A stretch of DNA of 26,133 nucleotides from positions 1-26,133 of the forward strand of contig URII01000036.1 in assembly GCA_900547825.1 (NCBI GenBank), read 5' to 3'. The notes beneath the pieces are model-generated. The model worked only from the letters and a program-made list of their open reading frames with translations. It was not told the origin of the DNA and did no database searches. A program made the position numbers and the translations under genes. How positions within the stretch are numbered: the stretch's first letter is position 1; each line of letters starts with the position of its first letter. This stretch comes from an uncultured Porphyromonadaceae bacterium (lineage in GTDB: Bacteria; Bacteroidota; Bacteroidia; Bacteroidales; Muribaculaceae). Shown piece after piece: positions 1 to 7,324 of this stretch.

Positions 1-796
1 CCTCGAAGCGAGGCTTGCGCTTCTCAAGGAACGCCTTGCCACCCTCCTGAGCCTCATCCATCGTATAATAGAGCATCGTGGCATCGCCAGCCAGCTCCTG
101 AATACCAGCCTGACCATCCAGTTCGGCATTCAAGCCAGCCTTGATCATACGGAGTGCCAGAGGCGAACGTTCCATCATGATTTCAGCCCACTCTACACAG
201 GTATCTTCCAACTTTTCGAGAGGCACCACCTTGTTCACCATTCCCATACGTTCAGCCTCATCGGCTGTGTACTGGCGGCAGAGAAACCATATCTCACGAG
301 CTTTTTTCTGTCCCACACACCGTGCGAGGTAGGACGAGCCGAAGCCGGCGTCGAAACTTCCCACCTTGGGGCCGGTCTGTCCGAACCGGGCATTGTCGGA
401 TGCTATGGTGAGGTCACACACCACATGTAGCACATGGCCGCCTCCTATGGCATAGCCGTTGACCATGGCTATTACAGGCTTGGGGATAGAGCGTATGGCT
501 TTATGGAGGTCAAGTACATTCAGGCGCGGCACTCCGTTCTCATCGATATAGCCCCCTATACCTTTCACTTTCTGATCGCCTCCGGAACAGAATGCCTTGT
601 CGCCGGCCCCTGTAAGTATCACCACTCCTATATCGCCTGCTTCGCGGCAGTAGGCCATTGCATCGAGCATCTCCTTGTTGGTGAGCGGCCGGAAGGCGTT
701 ATATACCTGCGGGCGATTGATTGTGATTTTGGCTATATTGTCGTATTGCTGAAACAGGATGTCAGTGTATTCCCGTATGGTTTTCCATTCTCTCAT
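1..796 (-). CDS. menB: 1,4-dihydroxy-2-naphthoyl-CoA synthase MenB, 3' end cut by window edge
   Basis: MenB closes the ring of o-succinylbenzoyl-CoA to give 1,4-dihydroxy-2-naphthoyl-CoA in menaquinone synthesis; it is a cytosolic crotonase-fold enzyme. I translated the minus strand from the ATG at 796-794: 265 codons stay open to the left edge. Visible crotonase motifs are CSGGDQ (about residues 70-75, CoA/oxyanion region), a glycine-rich AIGGGH helix (about 116-121) and TGPKVGSFDAGFG (about 141-153), the MenB signature loop. The last visible residues are EKRKPRFE, so by comparison with the family only about ten residues are missing. The gene starts 4 bp after the menD stop, which implies translational coupling with menD. 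Family identity is very clear; the true stop is outside the window. Confidence 0.97.
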   Translation of the reverse strand, partial: MREWKTIREYTDILFQQYDNIAKITINRPQVYNAFRPLTNKEMLDAMAYCREAGDIGVVILTGAGDKAFCSGGDQKVKGIGGYIDENGVPRLNVLDLHKAIRSIPKPVIAMVNGYAIGGGHVLHVVCDLTIASDNARFGQTGPKVGSFDAGFGSSYLARCVGQKKAREIWFLCRQYTADEAERMGMVNKVVPLEKLEDTCVEWAEIMMERSPLALRMIKAGLNAELDGQAGIQELAGDATMLYYTMDEAQEGGKAFLEKRKPRFE

Positions 797-800
797 GTCG

Positions 801-2507
801 TTATTCTATATTTTTGTTGCGGTTGAAATATTCCTGAAGGATCATGGCGTCCGTAGTTCCGTCGGTTACGATCTCCAATATTGCCGGGCGCTCATGTTCG
901 TTTATAAAGTGGGGAAGGAGTTGCTGCAGTTCTTGTTCGTTGTGCGCTTTGAACAGTGCGAATCCCCATGCGTCGGCAAGTTCCCTCAATGGGAGCCGTA
1001 TATCCATGGCAAAGCAGCGGTCGAGCTCCGGAAGTGCGCGTGTGGAGGGTATGAACCGGAATATTCCGCCTCCGCCGTTGGCACTGACCACTATTTTAAG
1101 CTTAGGGGTTATGTGAGGTGAGGCCAAAGCTCCTATGTCATAGAGGGCGCTCATATCGCCGGTGATAAGCCATGTGGGATTATTGTAAGCCATCGATGCC
1201 CCTATGGCTGTGGAGGTGGAGCCGTCGATACCGCTGACACCCCGGTTGCAGTCGCAGCGGTGTATGCCGCTGTAACGGCAAAGCTGGTAATAGCGGGCGC
1301 AGGTGCCGTTGGAAAGCTGCACATTGGCTTCGGCAGGAATTGCCGGTACCAATATATCAAATGCTCTCAGTGCCGACCATTCGGAAGCCTTGACATAGCG
1401 CTCGTGGCTTTCCCTGGCGTCAACTTCAATTTTATTCCACCTTCCGGCATAACCGGAAGGTGCGGAATGGGGGTGAAGAGCCGAGGCCAATGCCGGGAAA
1501 AACCGGTTCGGGGCTATGGCTATGCGGGTAGTGAGGGATTTTAGGCAGTCAACAGTGGTGCGGGTGAAACCCACGTGCCAGTGTCGCCGTGGAGGATATT
1601 TACGCAGATATTCCTTTATGTGGCGCGAGAGCAGAGCGCCTCCGAGCGTTATAACAACGTCGGGGCGCATGGCTTCGCGTTCGTTGTCCGGCATAATGGA
1701 AAGCAGGCTGTCGATATTGTAATGCAGTCCCGGAGCGTGGAGATTCGACATGCTTTCGCACAGCACCGTGATGTTGGGCTTTGCCGCAAGCCTCCCGAGA
1801 GCCTGGTTGAGTTTATGGTCGGGCGCCATGAAGCCGCACACTACCATTACCTTGCAGGGCGACGCTATCGTTGAGCCGAGCTCTCTCATTGTAGCTGTGG
1901 AGAGTTGCGGTTCGGGCGCTATCATTTCGATTGTGCGTTCCTCCTTGCAGCATAAAGGTTGCCGTGAGGTCACATTAAGCGGATTGTCGAATTGCAGATT
2001 GATATGCACCGGCCCCTGAGGGTGTGAGGTGGCTGTGATCAGTGCGTCGTTTATGGTCCGGTTGGCCCACCATATGTTTTCGGAGTCATCTGCCGGAATG
2101 TCGGGCAGATCATAGCTGCGTTTTACTATGGAACCAAGTATGCCGGGTTGGGGGAGAGTCTGGGAGTCGTCCTGGTCAATCCATGCTTCGGGGCGGTCAG
2201 CCGATACGGCTATAAGCGGCAGATGGCGGTAGAATGCCTCTGCCATAGCCGGGGCGTAATTGAGCACGGCTGTGCCCGATGTGCATGCCAGTGCCACAGG
2301 CTCGCCCGATATGGAAGCATATCCGAGGGCCATGAAAGCTGCGGAGCGTTCATCCACAACCATTGACACATTGATTGACGGCTCGCGTTCCAATGCCATG
2401 AGTAACGGGGCGTTACGTGATCCCGGCGATGCGAATACACGCCTTACGCCGCGGGATGCAAGGAGTCCGGTCAGTATGCGGGCTGTAGTTTTGCCAGTTG
2501 TTTCCAT
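801..2507 (-). CDS. menD: MenD, SEPHCHC synthase (menaquinone biosynthesis)
   Basis: MenD is the thiamine-diphosphate enzyme that joins isochorismate and the succinic semialdehyde unit from 2-oxoglutarate to make 2-succinyl-5-enolpyruvyl-6-hydroxy-3-cyclohexene-1-carboxylate. The 568-residue length is normal. Visible features: SPGSRNAP at 28-35, the catalytic-type glutamate E53 in VDERSAAF, SADRPE at 102-107, NRGVSGIDG at 421-429, and the ThDP/Mg motif GDMSALYD at 450-457. The ATG at 2507 is chosen because the alignment to the family starts there and a TAACTTTG promoter element lies just upstream, leaving no room for a longer protein. menB follows after 4 bp. An isochorismate synthase gene (menF), often directly upstream in Bacteroidales, is not adjacent: an unrelated secreted-protein gene with its own terminator is there instead. 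Confidence 0.97.
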   Translation of the reverse strand: METTGKTTARILTGLLASRGVRRVFASPGSRNAPLLMALEREPSINVSMVVDERSAAFMALGYASISGEPVALACTSGTAVLNYAPAMAEAFYRHLPLIAVSADRPEAWIDQDDSQTLPQPGILGSIVKRSYDLPDIPADDSENIWWANRTINDALITATSHPQGPVHINLQFDNPLNVTSRQPLCCKEERTIEMIAPEPQLSTATMRELGSTIASPCKVMVVCGFMAPDHKLNQALGRLAAKPNITVLCESMSNLHAPGLHYNIDSLLSIMPDNEREAMRPDVVITLGGALLSRHIKEYLRKYPPRRHWHVGFTRTTVDCLKSLTTRIAIAPNRFFPALASALHPHSAPSGYAGRWNKIEVDARESHERYVKASEWSALRAFDILVPAIPAEANVQLSNGTCARYYQLCRYSGIHRCDCNRGVSGIDGSTSTAIGASMAYNNPTWLITGDMSALYDIGALASPHITPKLKIVVSANGGGGIFRFIPSTRALPELDRCFAMDIRLPLRELADAWGFALFKAHNEQELQQLLPHFINEHERPAILEIVTDGTTDAMILQEYFNRNKNIE

Positions 2508-2514
2508 ATATATG

Positions 2515-2545
2515 CAAAGTTACACAATTATCCCGACGCGCCCAA
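2515..2545 (-). promoter_or_regulatory. Bacteroidetes-type promoter of menDB
   Basis: On the minus strand 2522-2515 reads TAACTTTG, a perfect match to the Bacteroides -7 consensus TAnnTTTG. Nineteen bases upstream is TTGG (2545-2542), a partial match to the -33 TTTG. The last G of the -7 element is only 7 bp before the menD ATG, so transcription should start about 1-4 nt before the start codon and give an almost leaderless mRNA. Confidence 0.6.
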
Positions 2546-2567
2546 TATCTGACAGGCCCAATGAGAA

Positions 2568-2599
2568 ACCCCGCCATGGTGTGTGTGCCATGACGGGGT
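2568..2599 (-). terminator. Intrinsic-type terminator after the 1490-residue protein gene
   Basis: An inverted repeat (CCCCGCCATGG at 2569-2579 against CCATGACGGGG at 2588-2598, one mismatch, 8-nt loop, plus a closing A-T pair) lies 26 bp past the stop of the minus-strand gene ending at 2625. On that strand it is followed by TTTCTCATT, a weak U-tract. It separates the surface-protein gene from menD. Confidence 0.65.
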
Positions 2600-2624
2600 A
2601 GGAAAGAGCTGTTTATAATATTGA

Positions 2625-5600
2625 TCAGCGTATCATGATTTTGCGTCCGGTTGCCACATAGAGGCCTGGAGCCATATCACGCAGGTCGGAGCGGGTGGCA
2701 TTCTGCTTTATAAGCATGCCTTGCAGATTGAAAATGTCGAATGTTTCCGGCAATTCATCTGTGCCGACAACGGGGAGCAATGATGTGGACACCATTACGG
2801 GATCCGACAGGCGTGATTCGCCCTGACGGTAAAGGGCTGTCACATGATAGGTGAACGAGCCTGTTATGCCGCGGTCGGTGAATGTAGCTTCGCTCACGGG
2901 GTCGGAATTGAGTTTGATGCGGTCGCGGTAGACATTGTATCCGAGCAGTTCGAGATTCTCGGGATTGCTTGATTCGGGCACATATTCTATATCGTCAATC
3001 ATAAGGGCGAATGCGTCGGCACCGGTGTAACGGATAGCGAAGCGGCATATGCCTCTCGGTATGGCGAAAGTTACCTTGGTCCATGTTGCGGTGGCTTTGC
3101 GGGCTGCTATTCTGGTGAATTTTGTTATGTCGCCTGACGGATCGGATGAGGTCAGGAATTCGTAAGTCTCCTCATAGCCGTCGGACGGAGCCTTGACCCA
3201 GAACGAAACGGTCTGTTCCATGCCCGAGAGCAGCGGCGATATGAGCCAGTCGTCATTCTCCTGATCGGTGTCGAAGAATGCCACGAAATATTTGTCGCCG
3301 CTATGGGGCGCCCATGCTCCGGCTGATCCGTCGCTCTGGCTGATTGCCATACCCGCTTCAACAGGATTGAACACCATGAATGCGGCAGGATCTCCAGCAT
3401 GAGGATAGTCGAACAGGTGTCCGGTAGCAGGATTTATCGGTCCTCCCACTTCGCTTCCGGCTACATCTTTGACGAGCCATCCGCCCATGTTGGATGTGGC
3501 AGGGTCAATGGCGAAATCATCGTAACGTTCAACATCGTCGAGAACTGATCGGGCTTCCATCTCGTCGAAATCGGGAGCATCCCATGTCAGGGTAACCCAG
3601 TCGTCGCCTGAGGCCGCATCAAGATTGCGGGCAGCGGGCAGTTCGGGATATACGATAGTCACAGTGACTGTTTCCGACCGGTTGTTGCCTTCATATTCGT
3701 CGCCGGGAGCCGATACTTCGGCATATATGCCGTAGCTTTCGGGTGTGGTGACTGAAGGTGTGATGTTGAATGTGTAGCGTGCGGATTTCCCGGAACCGAG
3801 AACTGTGGCCTTCTTGGAGTCAAGACGGGTACCTTCGCAGTCAAACAGCGTCACGGTGTAGTTGGGTATGCTCTTTGTGCCGTTGTTGACCACTGTTACA
3901 GCCACTGAGCCTGTCTCGCCGCTGTTGATCTGGTAAGGAGCCGAAATATGGCTTATGCCAAGATCCACCTCATAAGTGTCGGTCACGGTTACATTGTCGA
4001 TATACAGAGGTGTGTTCAGGCTTCCCGAGATACCCTTGAATGCTATCTGTATGAATTCGGCATCCTTGAATTCGGCCAGGGGGGCCACGGCTTTGAGCCA
4101 TGTCTTGTCGGCCACTTCCTCAAGATGTGAGTCCACGCTTGCGAAGAACACATCTTCGCCATGCTCGGTGGATACATATAACCGGAGGTCGGTTGGCGAA
4201 TTTACGTTGTTGAGCACATAGAACACGAGCTGCGGATCGTTTGAACCTTTGACGGTGAATTTAGGTGTGCGCAAGGTGGCTGTTTCAAATATGGAACCTG
4301 CTATGAATGTCATCACGCCGCCGTCGGTGTCCTGCGGAGTAACTACCGAGGCATGCCCGTTGAGTTCCCATCGTGCATCTGACTCAGCCGAGCCAAGGGT
4401 CTGCATCCATGGGCCGGCCCCGAATTCCCCGCCTGCAAAAGATTCAGCATATGGAATTTTATAGGGTTCGCCGATAATAACGGGATTCGTTATGGCGCCG
4501 AGGCTGTAGCCTTCGTCATTGACAGCATATACTGCAAATAGGCACAGTTCCTGACGGGCTTTGAGCTGGGCGGTGTATTCGACCTGTGTGGCCTTTATTC
4601 CGGTAATAGGATCCTCAAGCACTTCCTGATCGCCGTCGATACGGTAGATCTCATAGGTGATTTTTTCAGGATCGACATAACCTCCGTGTTCACCTGTTTC
4701 GGAAGCTTCCCAGCTAAGGGACACTACACCGGGTGAGGTCTCTGTCATATTTAGATTCAGAGGATGCATCGGGCTGTCGGGACCTATGAACAGCGATTTT
4801 TCGCTATCGACTCCACGGCCTGCCGAGGAATATGCCACGGCAAGGTAAGAGGCCATGCCGCGCTTCACTTTTGTATCCGTATATGTGAGTTTTGTTCCCA
4901 TTGCCGGATTCTCATAACTTTCAAGCAGGTCGCCGTCACGGTAAATCTCAACCTTGGTGACGCCGGAAAGAGATTTGCCGTCGAATGTTTCTGTGGGCAC
5001 CGTCATTTCCACCGAAGCCCCTAATGCTCCGCGTGGAGATGGCGTGACAGTAAATTCGGGCGCGGCAGGCACTCCGAATGTTATGCCTTCCACCTTTACG
5101 TCCTTTATATGGAGGCGTAAACCGCTTTTAGAGGCCTCCATGCCGTGGAACCCGATAAAATAAGCATCGGCATCGTCAACGGTGAAATGTACGGTATAAT
5201 CTTCCCATTCCCTGTTCACGAGGTCGCCGGTGGGTTCAATTAGGCGGCGAGTCATGCCTTCGCGTGTGGCGGTTTTGCCTATAGCCACTTCAAGCTGTTC
5301 GGGGAATGTGCCGGTTTTACATTTGAATGAGAGTGTATAGCGTTTGGATGTGTCAAGGCGCAGTGGCGGAAGGAGCATCCAGTCGTCGCGGCGCTGCGAT
5401 TCAGTGCCGTCACCCTCAAGTGTATATGCCGACGGGTCGGTTTTGTACCAACTCCACTGGAACACTTTGCGACGGTCGGAAATCACGGTAATGAAATCGA
5501 ACGATTCGGGAGTGGCAAATGATTCGTTGTAAGGTATTTCCATGGCACGCCCCAGAATGACCGGTTCTGAAACAGCCGGTTCGCCCTCCAGTCCGTCGAC

Positions 5601-7097
5601 TGTAGGGGTTACAGTGTAAGTGTAGCGGCCAAGTTCTGAATCGCCGATATTGTCAGTGACGGATGTAAGGTTGGTTGCCTCGCTCACGGTTACATCACCG
5701 GGCTGGCGTACAACCTTGTAGCGCAGCATGTCGGGGTTGAGGTAGCCGTCGTGAAGCGATTCTGTAGGAGCGGTCCAGCTTATTGTGGCCTCGTTGTCGC
5801 TTGTGCGGGTCACATTAAGACCGGTTACGGCTTTGGCGGTGTCATTACCGAAGAATCCTGTTACTGTGGCGAGCGGGCTGCGGCCAGTGGTGTTGGTCGT
5901 GGTTACCGTGATAGTGTGCTGTCCACGGGCTTCAATAGTCACGGGCACCTGAATTGATGCGCCGGCATTGATGCTGCCCGATGTGTATTCCGTTCCGTCG
6001 ATACTTACAGTGTAGGTGAGTGTGCCTGAAAGAGTTTTGCCGGAATAGGTCTTTGCGGGGGCTGTGAATGACAGGGTGCCTTGCAGTGAGCCTTGGGCAA
6101 AATCGGCTGTAAGATTGTCTATGGCTGCCGGAGCGTCGTCCTCGGCCAGAGGTGTTATTATATAAATGCCTGAAACCTCTTCGGAGTTGACGAAAGTACC
6201 TGCCAATGTGGCTTTGCCTGTGGATGTGTCTACGGTGAACAGCTTGCCTTGTCCGAGCACTGACTCTTCGTCATCGGCTGTGGTGGCCCAGTAGAGCACA
6301 TTGTTCTTTATGTCGAATGTGGCTGACTGTATCCATATGTGGACTTTCAGGCCGGTGTCGCCTATGGTGGTGAGCGCACCCGAGACTTTGTCTACCTTGT
6401 AGAGAGTCGTTGTGTGGTCCTGTTCCCATCCTATTGCCCATATGTCGCCGTTGCCGTCGGCGGCTATGGATACAATGTTTTTATCGAACTGTGCGATAGT
6501 TTCTTTTTTACCTGTGGTGAGGTTGAGGCGTCCGAAGTCGTAACCGTTGCCTTCGCGCAGAAACGATCCGTACACTATTCCGGAAGTTTCATCGTATGTA
6601 AGATCAACAGGGATGTTGCCACGGAGTTCTGATTTTATTTCTTTTTCCTTGGCCCATGTGGTGGCGTCCCATACACGGTATGCCACATTATAGACGGTTT
6701 CATATTCTGTGTAATGTACGCCATAGTATTTTCCGTTGATATATACTCCGGCTGATATGTCGAAATCGTCATTTTCAGCCACAGTGGCCGGTGTTATGTT
6801 TGTAAGCGGCCTGAAAGAGGACATCTGATAGAATGTGTCGTCATATCCCCAGGCGTTGGAATAAATTACCGCGCCATATATGGTGGGGCGTTTTGATGAA
6901 GCTCCAGCCGGCTCCGTCACGATTTTCGGAGCTCTGGAATAAGATGGCCCTGCCGGTTGTTCGGATAAGGGCCGTTTGCGTGAAGATTCCCCCGAATCTG
7001 CCGCTCCAGCCATTAGTCGTGGTGTCACAGCGGCTCCGGCAGACAGAAGTGTACAACATGCTCCTGCTGCCAATAGTTTGCAAATACGTTTGTTCAT
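2625..7097 (-). CDS. Giant secreted multidomain FN3/jelly-roll surface protein with Por-type C-terminal sorting domain
   Basis: A 1490-residue exported protein of unknown ligand. A signal peptide covers about residues 1-26 (MNKR, then an Ala/Leu-rich core). Residues about 70-320 form repeated strands typical of a beta-propeller. Then come FN3-like domains (325-415 and 420-515), a choice-of-anchor-J/cleaved-adhesin-type jelly roll (520-675), a second FN3-FN3-jelly-roll set (678-1040), a CARDB-like domain (1043-1150), and an FN3 interrupted by another jelly roll (1152-1440). The C-terminus (about 1450-1490: DIFNLQGMLIK, then MAPGLYVATGRKIMIR) matches Por/type IX secretion sorting domains. No protease or glycosidase motif is visible. 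It is likely an adhesin or polymer-binding surface protein; the function is inferred from architecture only. It has its own promoter and terminator. The ATG at 7097 gives the signal peptide directly. Confidence 0.85.
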   Translation of the reverse strand: MNKRICKLLAAGACCTLLSAGAAVTPRLMAGAADSGESSRKRPLSEQPAGPSYSRAPKIVTEPAGASSKRPTIYGAVIYSNAWGYDDTFYQMSSFRPLTNITPATVAENDDFDISAGVYINGKYYGVHYTEYETVYNVAYRVWDATTWAKEKEIKSELRGNIPVDLTYDETSGIVYGSFLREGNGYDFGRLNLTTGKKETIAQFDKNIVSIAADGNGDIWAIGWEQDHTTTLYKVDKVSGALTTIGDTGLKVHIWIQSATFDIKNNVLYWATTADDEESVLGQGKLFTVDTSTGKATLAGTFVNSEEVSGIYIITPLAEDDAPAAIDNLTADFAQGSLQGTLSFTAPAKTYSGKTLSGTLTYTVSIDGTEYTSGSINAGASIQVPVTIEARGQHTITVTTTNTTGRSPLATVTGFFGNDTAKAVTGLNVTRTSDNEATISWTAPTESLHDGYLNPDMLRYKVVRQPGDVTVSEATNLTSVTDNIGDSELGRYTYTVTPTVDGLEGEPAVSEPVILGRAMEIPYNESFATPESFDFITVISDRRKVFQWSWYKTDPSAYTLEGDGTESQRRDDWMLLPPLRLDTSKRYTLSFKCKTGTFPEQLEVAIGKTATREGMTRRLIEPTGDLVNREWEDYTVHFTVDDADAYFIGFHGMEASKSGLRLHIKDVKVEGITFGVPAAPEFTVTPSPRGALGASVEMTVPTETFDGKSLSGVTKVEIYRDGDLLESYENPAMGTKLTYTDTKVKRGMASYLAVAYSSAGRGVDSEKSLFIGPDSPMHPLNLNMTETSPGVVSLSWEASETGEHGGYVDPEKITYEIYRIDGDQEVLEDPITGIKATQVEYTAQLKARQELCLFAVYAVNDEGYSLGAITNPVIIGEPYKIPYAESFAGGEFGAGPWMQTLGSAESDARWELNGHASVVTPQDTDGGVMTFIAGSIFETATLRTPKFTVKGSNDPQLVFYVLNNVNSPTDLRLYVSTEHGEDVFFASVDSHLEEVADKTWLKAVAPLAEFKDAEFIQIAFKGISGSLNTPLYIDNVTVTDTYEVDLGISHISAPYQINSGETGSVAVTVVNNGTKSIPNYTVTLFDCEGTRLDSKKATVLGSGKSARYTFNITPSVTTPESYGIYAEVSAPGDEYEGNNRSETVTVTIVYPELPAARNLDAASGDDWVTLTWDAPDFDEMEARSVLDDVERYDDFAIDPATSNMGGWLVKDVAGSEVGGPINPATGHLFDYPHAGDPAAFMVFNPVEAGMAISQSDGSAGAWAPHSGDKYFVAFFDTDQENDDWLISPLLSGMEQTVSFWVKAPSDGYEETYEFLTSSDPSGDITKFTRIAARKATATWTKVTFAIPRGICRFAIRYTGADAFALMIDDIEYVPESSNPENLELLGYNVYRDRIKLNSDPVSEATFTDRGITGSFTYHVTALYRQGESRLSDPVMVSTSLLPVVGTDELPETFDIFNLQGMLIKQNATRSDLRDMAPGLYVATGRKIMIR
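3978..6140 (-). repeat. Internal tandem duplication of a ~350-residue FN3-FN3-jelly-roll module
   Basis: Within the 1490-residue protein, residues about 320-675 and 678-1040 have the same domain order and recognisably similar segments: TYSGKTLSGTLTYTVSIDGT pairs with TFDGKSLSGVTKVEIYRDGD, HDGYLNPDMLRYKVVR with HGGYVDPEKITYEIYR, and IPYNESFA with IPYAESFA. The copies are well diverged, so this is an old duplication and not a recent DNA repeat. Confidence 0.75.
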
Positions 7098-7141
7098 AAA
7101 TGGTTAAATGATTTGGTTGTTTTGTTTATAGAAGGGCGATG

Positions 7142-7172
7142 CAAATATAATGTTTCTTATTGTATTGTCAAA
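7142..7172 (-). promoter_or_regulatory. Bacteroidetes-type promoter of the 1490-residue protein gene
   Basis: On the minus strand TTTG (7172-7169) is followed after 19 bp by TATATTTG (7149-7142), a full match to the -33/-7 consensus TTTG-N19-21-TAnnTTTG. It predicts a leader of about 40 nt before the ATG at 7097. Confidence 0.8.
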
Positions 7173-7230
7173 AGGGGATGATATAAAAATTCCCGCATAA
7201 GAATATCTTTAGCGTGTTTTGTTTGTGAAA

Positions 7231-7262
7231 TTTGGCAATATGATGTTTTTGACATATATTTG
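7231..7262 (+). promoter_or_regulatory. Bacteroidetes-type promoter of the 1095-residue protein gene
   Basis: TTTG at 7231-7234, a 20-bp spacer, then TATATTTG at 7255-7262 is a full consensus match. The -7 octamer is identical to that of the divergent promoter at 7142-7149. The predicted leader is about 55-60 nt to the ATG at 7325. The two -33 boxes are 58 bp apart, which leaves space for a shared regulator site, but I see no clear operator palindrome. Confidence 0.8.
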
Positions 7263-7324
7263 CACCTGATAAATACGAACGGCATACGACAATGCCATAA
7301 TCATCACACTTAAAGTCAGTGCTT

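Noticed and set aside
434..826. Plus-strand open frames over menB and menD (for example 434-826, 759-1121, 1260-1544)
   Set aside because: They are antisense shadows of two strongly conserved genes and have no domain, promoter or family likeness.
3152..3400. Small minus-strand ORFs inside the giant secreted-protein genes (3152-3400, 3659-3844, 6841-7083)
   Set aside because: They lie in other frames of a long conserved-type coding sequence and show low-complexity shadow composition.
7319..7324. GTG at 7319 as the start of the 1095-residue protein
   Set aside because: The ATG two codons later directly opens a standard signal peptide; the GTG adds only two residues and has no better ribosome-binding context.
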